In this document: in pieces, positions 43,601 through 51,636 of the stretch
Layout: each line of letters begins with the position of its first letter
Numbering within the stretch: position 1 is the first letter of the stretch
NCBI GenBank assembly: GCA_947589425.1
Contig: CANQAV010000009.1
Span: 1 to 64,000 of the forward strand
Direction of reading: 5' to 3'
Source: Candidatus Gastranaerophilales bacterium
GTDB taxonomy: Bacteria > Cyanobacteriota > Vampirovibrionia > Gastranaerophilales > Gastranaerophilaceae
Length of the DNA: 64,000 bases
Notes under the pieces: model-generated
What the model was told of the DNA's origin: nothing
What the model saw: only the letters and a program-made list of their open reading frames with translations
Databases searched by the model: none
Translations under genes and position numbers: made by a program

Positions 43601-44007
43601 CAAATATTAAAAATTCAATTGCCGATATTCAATATATTAAAACACAGGGAGCAAATATGAGCTTATATTTAAAAGGTAATTTTAACCTTATAAGCCAAAA
43701 TTGCAACATTGATGTATATGGCTCAATCCCTTCTTCGACAGTGAGCGTACTCGGCTCAATCGGTAAATTTAAAACACAACAGCTGGTGGACAAAATGTCT
43801 AAAGATAAAAAAGATATAATTGAAACTCTCACAGCTTCGCCCATTGAAAAAATGCTCACAACAACAGTGAATAAAGAGAAATTGCAAAACATTCCTCCTC
43901 TTTTAAATCAGACTCAAGATACTCAAACAAGAGAATTTATTGTCCATATAATGGGAAAAATTGAAAATATAAGCTCAATTGAATATTTTAAATGGGTTGA
44001 AAAATAG
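40675..44007 (+). CDS. AsmA-like large protein (paralogue of the 32110-36480 product)
   Basis: N-terminal TM; C-terminal FDGYVKFNIDDGELAQFARLERFLQAGNILSQSILKLSLNSALS resembles the C-terminus of the other AsmA-like protein; both end in ...EYFKW/KHFKWE. Confidence 0.8.
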   Translation: MIYYKKPTLIKILRRKLDEFANKIPSFNLCKFFMGIITLIFLTGALLYGLYLFFIPRFVDEIKAENILNSYLSKNTKLILDIDNLSLKPSYNFRIKISANSIKLKYSKEKDFIALDNPEIEINLPALFFGYLDLDKVKAKKITLNTTFTKSNRYDCFDYFDFDIFELKSNKYKLKLRNIRIISDEAKINLYDEKIKQNFYIQSSNIKLISSGAEKPFKIVTEGKIYTKSHKISDFDLNILFKVNSKTISKFKNQIKNFNINPFRYALEYKFYAKSDIDLKILPKNKKQNIEGVINLNNYTFEINGLRLPKNNVSLNFKGDKIQTQCDFKFIKDRFLKVILNADISKNKYVELKINSNEINLSELNEIINAFSKIINLKADLSDIKLEGYLNADLSVKSNFKQITSKGVLKIKDAKLHHKKLNLLIDKINSDISFADNKININSTSAYINDAKFYTKGTIDDKTNLDITIYSEPINIAKIIKLIKETPYINSFLPELNDYIFEEGMLTINSSIKGNLKTPLIAINSLLQNLKIKIKSCNSIFSSKNISINSRPNTSLYDMAIVLKENYILYDKYRLTLPEIKLNTKKDIIEINKSSFKIDAIKGYLEGTIKNYTSKTPEINIFVESDIPKNNKLFVIKNKKPKLNLAFNIKNNKIFINDCFLSDNSEKFLTASGMFDKNNIYNIKITILDKISILLPSYDNLSFDVKGYTVLSGKTASPDISSNLNLYEINCEKFGLYIKDLLLNIKNSSAYINIVQGKILNNDFDLTAYTTYKNKNIEIEELNFNSPFIDFNSFVSLKNKTQDIPSLYIKNLKGAISNAQIMDFTLNNINFEGSLKDNVLNLDKFDTQLFNGTAQGSINFDIKTDKTNVKAVLKNLNVRNLTSKIKEFSIASTGHLSALINASFTGFDYGDILKTFDGYVKFNIDDGELAQFARLERFLQAGNILSQSILKLSLNSALSAISKQNTGYFKTIEGTANIKNSIADIQYIKTQGANMSLYLKGNFNLISQNCNIDVYGSIPSSTVSVLGSIGKFKTQQLVDKMSKDKKDIIETLTASPIEKMLTTTVNKEKLQNIPPLLNQTQDTQTREFIVHIMGKIENISSIEYFKWVEK

Positions 44008-44073
44008 TTTATATACTTTTGCCCAATGTAAATTGTGCATTTTCGGGTTTATATAAATTAAAAAGGAAACACC

Positions 44074-44754
44074 ATGTCAAAAAATATTTTAATTGTTACA
44101 ACAAATTATTCGGGTTGTTCATATAAAGATAACCCATGCCCCACTCTTAAAGAAACGGGAGTTTATCTTGAAGAATTTGCCATACCTTATTTAATTTTTG
44201 AAAAAACAGGCTATAAAATAACTCTTGCAAGTTTAAAAGGAGGTCTGAGCCCCGTTGATGAAAGCTCTATGTCATGCTCAAACCCGCAAGAGTGGGATAG
44301 ATGTATCATACTTTTGAGAAACACAAAAAAGTTATCCGAAATTGCTTTGGATGAATTTGATGCGATTTATTTCCCCGGAGGTCATGGCCCCTTGTATGAT
44401 ATGGCAGATAGCGAAGAAATTAAAAAAACGGTTGAATATTTCTATCAAAACAATAAAATTATATCCGCAATCTGCCATGGCGTAATTGCTCTTACAAATG
44501 CAAAAGATGAAAAGGGCGAATATATCCTGAAAAACAAAAAAGTTACTTCATTCACAAACAGAGAAGAAAAAATTGTGAAATTAGATGATATTATCCCGAT
44601 ATCCGTTGAAAACAGGCTAAAAGAAATCGGTGCTCAATTTGTTGAAAAAAAGCCATGGCAAGAGCATGCCGAAGCGGATAACAATATAATTACAGCTCAA
44701 AACCAAAACAGTGCTACACTTATTGCGGAAAAAATCGTGGAAAAACTAAACTAA
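44074..44754 (+). CDS. DJ-1/PfpI superfamily protein (HchA-like)
   Basis: DAIYFPGGHGPLYDM, ISAICHGVIAL nucleophile elbow. Confidence 0.9.
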   Translation: MSKNILIVTTNYSGCSYKDNPCPTLKETGVYLEEFAIPYLIFEKTGYKITLASLKGGLSPVDESSMSCSNPQEWDRCIILLRNTKKLSEIALDEFDAIYFPGGHGPLYDMADSEEIKKTVEYFYQNNKIISAICHGVIALTNAKDEKGEYILKNKKVTSFTNREEKIVKLDDIIPISVENRLKEIGAQFVEKKPWQEHAEADNNIITAQNQNSATLIAEKIVEKLN

Positions 44755-44784
44755 AAAAGCGGTTAAATAAATAACCGCTTTTTA
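44755..44784 (+). terminator. Terminator after the DJ-1/PfpI gene
   Basis: AAAAGCGGTTA-aataaa-TAACCGCTTTTT. Confidence 0.8.
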
Positions 44785-44813
44785 TATATAAAATTTTAGG
44801 TGCTAATGAATTT

Positions 44814-45236
44814 TTAGCCTTCTGCAGGGGTTGGCGCCTGTCCTGCAACTTTATCAGCTGCTTCACCTGCTTCAGCAGCAGCTTTATCAACTCCTGCACC
44901 TGCTTCAGCAGCAGCTTTATCAGCTCCTTCACCTGCATTTTCTGCGCCATGTTTTTTGAAATGTTCAACTATTTTATCAAATTTCGCTTTAATGCCTGAG
45001 CCGATTTGCGCAAAACCTACTTTAATGTAGTTTAGTATGCCTTTGTCCAAAACTTTTTCTTCATTGTTTTTTGTTAAATAAGTAAATTTATCTTCGCCGT
45101 TAAAAGCATTTTTACCCTTAACGGCTGCCGTAATAGTTGTTGCAACAGCAGCAGCCGCAACAACACCGCCTGCAATAGCTGCAACTTTTTTTGGTTTAGA
45201 TAATGCTTTAAAATTTTCAATTGCCCGAATTGCCAT
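44814..45236 (-). CDS. Hypothetical protein, one TM, C-terminal Ala/Gly/Glu repeats
   Basis: AGGVVAAAAVATTITAAV TM; (G)AxKAAAEAG repeats, repeated at DNA level. Confidence 0.6.
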   Translation of the reverse strand: MAIRAIENFKALSKPKKVAAIAGGVVAAAAVATTITAAVKGKNAFNGEDKFTYLTKNNEEKVLDKGILNYIKVGFAQIGSGIKAKFDKIVEHFKKHGAENAGEGADKAAAEAGAGVDKAAAEAGEAADKVAGQAPTPAEG

Positions 45237-45474
45237 ATAACACCTTACTTTCTATTATAGTATATCAAATTCTGATTTTATAACAACACTGAATAATAAA
45301 AGTTGCTCAAACAAAATGCTTTCTTAACATTTTTTTACATGTTATAACAAAATTGATAAAAATACAATAATGTTACAAAATAAAAATACTTTTTTACAAA
45401 TAATTAATCAAAGTGACAAAGGATTATTTTTAATATATTATATTTTTAAACATACCATATCGGAGGAAAAACAA

Positions 45475-46335
45475 ATGGGTTATGAAATTTTATACAAAAA
45501 AGAATTATGCACAAATCAATATGAAATAAGAGTAAAAGCGCCTTTTATTACAAAAAATGCCAAAGCGGGACAATTTATTATCTTAAGAACGGATAAAAAT
45601 TCCGAACGCATACCGCTCACAATTGCTGATTATGACAGACAAAACGAAATTTTAACAATTGTTTATATGGCAGTAGGATATACCACAAAAAAACTCGCTT
45701 CTTTAGATGTAGGTGATTCTATTGAAGATATCGTAGGACCCTTAGGAACACCTACACATACCGAAAAATACGGAACGGTTATCTGTGTTGCGGGCGGATA
45801 CGGTGCAGCTCCCTGCTATTTAATTGCAAAAGCACTAAAAGAAGCAGGAAATAAAGTTCATATGGTAATGGGTGCAAGAACAAAAGATTTAATCTTCTGG
45901 GAAGATAAGATGAAAAATGCATGCGATGAGCTTCATATAACAACAGACGACGGAAGTTACGGCATAAAAGGCTTTACAACAAATGTTGCAAAAGAAATAA
46001 TTGACAGCGAAAAAGTAGACTACGTTATTGCCGTAGGTCCGATGCCGATGATGAGAGCAGTAGCAGAGCTTACCCGTCCGTACGGAATTAAAACGGAAGC
46101 ATCAATGAATCCTATTATGGTTGACGGAACAGGCATGTGCGGAGCATGCAGATTAACCGTTGGCGGCGAAGTTAAGTTTGCCTGCGTTGACGGACCTGAT
46201 TTTGATGCCCACCTGATTGATTTTGATGAAGTTATTAACAGAACTAAAATCTATAAAGAAGAAGAAAAAAGATGTGACGAAACAAAATGTAACCTTATAA
46301 ATAAAGGTATAGAGTTAGAAAAAGCAACTGTGTAG
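45475..46335 (+). CDS. NfnA/SudB-like FAD/[2Fe-2S] subunit (ferredoxin-NADP reductase type)
   Basis: RBS CGGAGG before ATG 45475; PLTIADYD, GGYGAAPCYLIAKAL, C-terminal MVDGTGMCGACRLTVGGEVKFACVDGPDFDAH cluster motif. Confidence 0.88.
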   Translation: MGYEILYKKELCTNQYEIRVKAPFITKNAKAGQFIILRTDKNSERIPLTIADYDRQNEILTIVYMAVGYTTKKLASLDVGDSIEDIVGPLGTPTHTEKYGTVICVAGGYGAAPCYLIAKALKEAGNKVHMVMGARTKDLIFWEDKMKNACDELHITTDDGSYGIKGFTTNVAKEIIDSEKVDYVIAVGPMPMMRAVAELTRPYGIKTEASMNPIMVDGTGMCGACRLTVGGEVKFACVDGPDFDAHLIDFDEVINRTKIYKEEEKRCDETKCNLINKGIELEKATV

Positions 46336-46344
46336 GAGTTAATT

Positions 46345-46539
46345 ATGACAGAAGGTGCCGGCAAAACCACAAACAAAAAAAGAATTCCGTTCTGCCCTCT
46401 AATGTCCGCAGGACTTGAAGGCGACAGAGTATGTAATCAGGAAAACTGCGCATGGTGGATGCAAAGTGCAAAATCTTGTGCGGTATATGTTATAGCCCAT
46501 AACAATATTCTTGATATAAAAACAAAGCAGGGAAAATAA
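46345..46539 (+). CDS. Small Cys-rich protein (possible metal-binding)
   Basis: FCPLMSAGLEGDRVCNQENCAWWMQSAKSCAVY; tightly spaced between neighbours. Confidence 0.65.
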   Translation: MTEGAGKTTNKKRIPFCPLMSAGLEGDRVCNQENCAWWMQSAKSCAVYVIAHNNILDIKTKQGK

Positions 46540-46540
46540 A

Positions 46541-47818
46541 ATGTCAAACACAAGAGCAATGACCATAACCGAAAAAATATTCGCTCGTCATTCAAACAAA
46601 GATTTTGTAAAGCCGGGTGATTTATTAGAGGCAAACATTGATATTGCTCTTGCAAATGATATCACGGGTCCGATTGCAATAGAAGAATTTAAAAAAACCC
46701 AAATTCAAAAAGTTTTTGATAAATCCAAAGTTGTGTTGGTACCTGACCATTTTGTACCCAATAAAGATATAAAATCAGCGCTTCAGGCAAAAATTCTCAG
46801 AGAGTTTGCAAAAGAACAAAATTTAACCTACAGGTTTGAAGTAGGTACAATGGGAATTGAGCATGCGCTTTTACCTGAAAAAGGAATTGTAACGTCGGGA
46901 GATTTAATAATAGGTGCCGATTCTCACACCTGCACTTATGGAGCGCTAGGCGCTTTTTCAACCGGAGTAGGCTCGACCGATTTAGGCTGTGCTATGGCAT
47001 CAGGCTCCACTTGGTTTAAAGTCCCTTCTTCAATAAAGGTTATTTTTAACGGCAAATTAAAAAAATATGTTACGGCAAAAGATTTAATTCTTTTTCTTAT
47101 AGGTCAAATCGGAGTAGACGGAGCATTGTATAAAGCTCTTGAATTTTCAGGCTCCGTTATAAAAGAAATGACTATGGACCAAAGATTTACAATCTGCAAT
47201 ATGGCAATTGAAGCAGGTGCTAAAAACGGCATAATTGAACCTGATGACATAACAAAAGAATATCTTAAAGACCGCTCTGTAAGAACACCTGATTTTATAT
47301 ACAGCGACAAAGATGCACAATATGAAAATGTTCTTGAATATGATGTATCAGAGCTTGAGCCCCAGGTAGCCTATCCGCATCTTCCGGAAAATACTCATCC
47401 GATATCACAAGCAATTGCCGATAATATCAAAATTAATCAGGTTGTAATAGGAAGCTGTACAAACGGCAGACTTGAAGATATTAAAATGGCTGCCGAAATA
47501 TTTAAAGGAAGAAAAGTCCACCCCGACGTAAGAGCGATTGTATTCCCCGCAACGCAGGATATAATTTTAAAATCGATTGAACTCGGATATTATCAAACAT
47601 TAATTGAAGCCAATGTCGCAATTTCAACCCCTACATGCGGACCTTGTCTTGGGGGGCATTGCGGAATATTGGCGGAAAATGAAGTGTGTGTTTCAACAAC
47701 AAACAGAAATTTTGTCGGCAGAATGGGAGATACTTCATCTAAAATATATTTAGCAAGTCCATATATAGCAGCAGCAAGCGCAATAATGGGAAGAGTAGCC
47801 TCACCTTTGGAGTTATGA
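46541..47818 (+). CDS. 3-isopropylmalate dehydratase large subunit family (LeuC/HacA), copy 1
   Basis: IGADSHTCTYGALGAFSTGVGSTDLG, VIGSCTNGRLEDI, TPTCGPCLGGHCGIL. Confidence 0.93.
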   Translation: MSNTRAMTITEKIFARHSNKDFVKPGDLLEANIDIALANDITGPIAIEEFKKTQIQKVFDKSKVVLVPDHFVPNKDIKSALQAKILREFAKEQNLTYRFEVGTMGIEHALLPEKGIVTSGDLIIGADSHTCTYGALGAFSTGVGSTDLGCAMASGSTWFKVPSSIKVIFNGKLKKYVTAKDLILFLIGQIGVDGALYKALEFSGSVIKEMTMDQRFTICNMAIEAGAKNGIIEPDDITKEYLKDRSVRTPDFIYSDKDAQYENVLEYDVSELEPQVAYPHLPENTHPISQAIADNIKINQVVIGSCTNGRLEDIKMAAEIFKGRKVHPDVRAIVFPATQDIILKSIELGYYQTLIEANVAISTPTCGPCLGGHCGILAENEVCVSTTNRNFVGRMGDTSSKIYLASPYIAAASAIMGRVASPLEL

Positions 47819-47819
47819 T

Positions 47820-49082
47820 ATGAAAAAATTATTTTTAATTTTGGTGCTTTGTTTATTTAACCTTTGTGCAGTATATGCAAACCCTTTCAAAAAGGTTAAT
47901 CCGCTGTCATATTTCGTTCAATCTTTTGATAACGACAGCATAATAAGCACAAATAACGAAAACAAGCTGTATGAAAACAATGCAACCAATAATTTTACCA
48001 AATTTTTGGCAAGCTATTATACCCTAGGAGATGATTTTGAATTTAAAACTTCAATTTATAAAGATAATCAAAACAACCTCTATATCAAGCTTTCAGCAGA
48101 TCCTCTTTTAGCAAAAAAAGACTTGGTTGAACTATTTAAAGACCTAAAAACCAAGTTTAATATTTCAAATATTAACAATATTTATATTGATGATACGGTT
48201 ATAATTAATGACAGTGCCGAAAACATAACTCCTTATATAATAGATAACAACAAAACAACATTTGCAATAAATCGCTCAAGCCTTGCAACAAAAGCAGATA
48301 TAATTCAAAACGACGACTATAAAACCCCTGTTATTAACAAACTTAAAATAGGACAAGAACAAAAATATACAATCAACATTCAAAATATAAGATATTCGCC
48401 GATGTGGGTATTTCAAGGAACGGTTGCAAAAGATGAGGTTGTTGAACTGCCTGTTTTGAAACCCGAAATTAATTTCAAAACAAAACTGTATAAATCGCTT
48501 GAAAAAAACAAAATAGAATATTTTAAAGGAATTAATGCTAAGCCTTTGCCAAAGGATGCAAAATATTTGACCTCTGTCGGTCACTCCCTGAAAGAAGTTT
48601 CCAAAAATATTTTATATAAAGAAGATGAATTATGCATAAATTCCGTTTTTTATATTGCGGGCGCTAAATATACAAATTATTCAAAAACCGCGGGAAAAGA
48701 AGATGCATACAATATGCTGGACAGCGTATTGAAATCATCTTTAAAAGAAGGCTATGCTCTAAATAAAGGAGATGCCGGCTTGCAAATTGATGCAAAAGCT
48801 CTTTGTGATTTGACAAAATATATGCTCAACAAAACAAAATTAATTGAACTATTGCCTCAAGAGGGTAACGGAAGCTTAAAAGAAAGATTTTATTTTTTAA
48901 AAGATAATCTAAAGGCATATTCATCACAAAACGATGAATATTGTGCAACAATAGGCATCTTAAAAACTAAAAAAGGTCAAAATGTTGTATTTTCAATGCT
49001 TTCAGAGGCTACAGCCAAAAACAAAACAAAATTAAGTATTACAGAAAACGAACTGATAACAAAGCTCTACAGAAAAAATTAA
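47820..49082 (+). CDS. Exported protein, possibly a degenerate PBP4/peptidase S13-like protein
   Basis: Signal peptide; GDAGLQIDAKALCDLTKYML and LLPQEGNGSLKERF resemble S13 C-terminal segments, without clear SxxK/SxN/KTG. Confidence 0.4.
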   Translation: MKKLFLILVLCLFNLCAVYANPFKKVNPLSYFVQSFDNDSIISTNNENKLYENNATNNFTKFLASYYTLGDDFEFKTSIYKDNQNNLYIKLSADPLLAKKDLVELFKDLKTKFNISNINNIYIDDTVIINDSAENITPYIIDNNKTTFAINRSSLATKADIIQNDDYKTPVINKLKIGQEQKYTINIQNIRYSPMWVFQGTVAKDEVVELPVLKPEINFKTKLYKSLEKNKIEYFKGINAKPLPKDAKYLTSVGHSLKEVSKNILYKEDELCINSVFYIAGAKYTNYSKTAGKEDAYNMLDSVLKSSLKEGYALNKGDAGLQIDAKALCDLTKYMLNKTKLIELLPQEGNGSLKERFYFLKDNLKAYSSQNDEYCATIGILKTKKGQNVVFSMLSEATAKNKTKLSITENELITKLYRKN

Positions 49083-50269
49083 TTTTTAAGCTCTTGGGTT
49101 TTAAACGTTACTATTTTCAATATTTCAAGAAGCTCTTTTGACAATCCGTCTTTGTTTTCGATTATTGCCGAGCGATATCCCAAAAACCCCGTTGGTTTAT
49201 AATTTTTAATGTAAAGGGCTTTGAAAGAGGACAGCTTATCATATAAAAAACTGTCTATATATTTTTTTTCATCACACAAAAACATAAACATTTCACACAG
49301 ACATAAATAGGATTTAATTATGTTTTTCTTATTGAATTCTTTTTGAAACTTTAATATAAAATCCAATAATGTTTCATATTTTTTTAAAAGCAGCGATCTT
49401 TTTTGAGGGTAATATTTTTTAAAATATTCCGATGTTTTTTCATAACCGATATTAAAAAGCTCTTGCTTTTTTTCTTTTGGGATAAAAAAATCAACAACGG
49501 AAGTATCCCGTGTATCAATTTTAATGTAGTCAAACTTATCTTTTTCGTTATATAAATCAATAATATAATCCGTAGCAAATCCGCAAATTGCATTATATAC
49601 CCGATTTAAATATTCAATGGGATTTGATACATTTTTAGGAGTTTCATTATCTTCAAGTCTGAATTCCAATATTCTTTCATCAAGATTTTTTATAGTGTTT
49701 GTCACTCTCCACAAAGGCATTGATTTAATTAAATCTCCGTCTACAATCATTCTTCCGTCATATTCAAACGGAGTAAAAAGCCCCGGCATTGAAACACTTG
49801 CACGAACGGCAGAAGCTATTTCAAAATCGGGAGTTTTTATTTTTGAAAATTCATTAAATTTCATATTTGTTAAATCCACGGAATATATAATTAAATTTTT
49901 ATCTATATCCCCAAAATTAACACAAGGCATTTCACCTTTTTTATAGTTTTCTTTATAAAATTTTTGCTCAATTTTTTCCCTTATCCAATCAAGAAAAATT
50001 TTTCCTTTTGAAATTGCAATATCTTTCTTAAAATCCATGTTTATGTCAATAAACATTTCAAATCCGGCACCGGCAATTAAATCGTATATTTCTTCATAAG
50101 TATATCCGATTGTAATTAATGAAGCAAAAACAGCCCCTATTGAACTTCCCGCACAACCTGTTAAATCAATGTTATTTTCAAGCAATGCTTTATATGCCCC
50201 GCAGTACGAAAGTCCTCTTATCCCGCCTCCGCCAAAAATCGCAAAATATTTATTTTTATCAGCTTCCAT
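49079..50269 (-). CDS. Patatin-like phospholipase
   Basis: GGGGIRGLSYCGAYKAL oxyanion loop, GSSIGA nucleophile elbow, DGDLIKSMPL catalytic Asp. Confidence 0.92.
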   Translation of the reverse strand: MEADKNKYFAIFGGGGIRGLSYCGAYKALLENNIDLTGCAGSSIGAVFASLITIGYTYEEIYDLIAGAGFEMFIDINMDFKKDIAISKGKIFLDWIREKIEQKFYKENYKKGEMPCVNFGDIDKNLIIYSVDLTNMKFNEFSKIKTPDFEIASAVRASVSMPGLFTPFEYDGRMIVDGDLIKSMPLWRVTNTIKNLDERILEFRLEDNETPKNVSNPIEYLNRVYNAICGFATDYIIDLYNEKDKFDYIKIDTRDTSVVDFFIPKEKKQELFNIGYEKTSEYFKKYYPQKRSLLLKKYETLLDFILKFQKEFNKKNIIKSYLCLCEMFMFLCDEKKYIDSFLYDKLSSFKALYIKNYKPTGFLGYRSAIIENKDGLSKELLEILKIVTFKTQELKN

Positions 50270-50400
50270 AATTACCTCAAATATAGCAGAATGAATATAT
50301 TTTAATAAATAATAAATCTTTTGTTATCATATCATTAAAGGAAATATCTTTGAGGTATTTTTGGTTTATAATTAAAGAATAGTTTACAAGAGGATTTAAG

Positions 50401-51636
50401 ATGGCTCAAACATTAGCTCAAAAAATAATATCCGCTCACTCCGGACATGACGTTAAAATTAATGAACTTGTTATAGCAAATATTGATATTTGTATGACTC
50501 AAGACGGCACGGGGCCTCTTGCAATTAAAGAATTCAAAAAATTAAATAAACCTTTATTTAATCCCGAAAGGACAATCCTTTTTATTGACCATGCAGCACC
50601 TTCGCCAAGAAAAGAATTATCGGATGCACATATTATAATAAGAAATTTTGCACGTGAATATGGCGCACAATTATCAGATATCGGCTCAGGTGTATGCCAC
50701 CAAAGACTTGTTGAAGATTTTGTTAACCCTGCTGAAATATTAATCGGTGCCGATTCTCATACTTGTACCTCGGGAGCACTTGGCGCATTTGCAACAGGGA
50801 TGGGCTCAACCGATATTGCGGTAGGTATGGCATTTGGTAAAACTTGGTTTAAGGTCCCCCCTTCATTTAAAATTGAAGTAAACGGCAAATTTCAAGAAAA
50901 CGTAACTTCAAAAGATTTAATGCTCTATTTAATAGGTTTAATAGGAGCAGACGGAGCTACTTATAGAGCACTTGAATTTTGCGGTGAAACAATAAAAAAT
51001 ATGTCAATGTCAGAGCGTTTTACTCTTGCTAATATGGCGGTTGAAGCCGGAGCAAAAGCAGGACTTTTTGAAACTGATGAAAAAACCTATGAGTATCTGA
51101 AAGAAAGAAAAAGAGAAGATAAATTCAAAGAAATTAAAATGGATAGTGATGCTCAATATGAAAGAATTATAAAAATTGATGCTTCAATAATTCAGCCTAT
51201 GGTTGCATGTCCTCATACCGTAGATAATGTTAAACCCGCAAGTGAATTAAAAGACGTAAAAATAAATCAGGTATTTATCGGAACATGTACAAACGGAAGA
51301 ATTGAAGATTTAAGAATTGCGGCAAATGTTCTTAAAGGAAATAAAGTTTCGCCCGATGTAAGATTGATTATTGTGCCTGCAAGTAAAGATACATATATTC
51401 AAGCATCTAGAGAAGGGCTTCTTGAAATATTTTTGGAAGCAGGCGCAAACCTTCTGCCTTCAGGATGCGGTCCTTGCGTCGGAGTACACGGCGGAATATT
51501 GGGAGAAGGCGAAGTTTGCCTTGCAACTCAAAATCGAAATTTCCAAGGACGCATGGGTAACACTAAAGGCTTTATATATCTCGCAAGTCCCTACACTGCG
51601 GCAAAAAGCGCTATAAAAGGCTGTATTTGCAGCTAA
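50401..51636 (+). CDS. 3-isopropylmalate dehydratase large subunit family (LeuC/HacA), copy 2
   Basis: IGADSHTCTSGALGAFATGMGSTDIAVG, FIGTCTNGRIEDL, SGCGPCVGVHGGIL. Confidence 0.93.
   Translation: MAQTLAQKIISAHSGHDVKINELVIANIDICMTQDGTGPLAIKEFKKLNKPLFNPERTILFIDHAAPSPRKELSDAHIIIRNFAREYGAQLSDIGSGVCHQRLVEDFVNPAEILIGADSHTCTSGALGAFATGMGSTDIAVGMAFGKTWFKVPPSFKIEVNGKFQENVTSKDLMLYLIGLIGADGATYRALEFCGETIKNMSMSERFTLANMAVEAGAKAGLFETDEKTYEYLKERKREDKFKEIKMDSDAQYERIIKIDASIIQPMVACPHTVDNVKPASELKDVKINQVFIGTCTNGRIEDLRIAANVLKGNKVSPDVRLIIVPASKDTYIQASREGLLEIFLEAGANLLPSGCGPCVGVHGGILGEGEVCLATQNRNFQGRMGNTKGFIYLASPYTAAKSAIKGCICS

Noticed and set aside
44814-44968. ORF-track ORF 44720-44968 (KELIKLLLKQVQELIKLLLKQV)
   Set aside because: Alternate-frame reading of the Ala/Glu repeats of the 44814-45236 gene.
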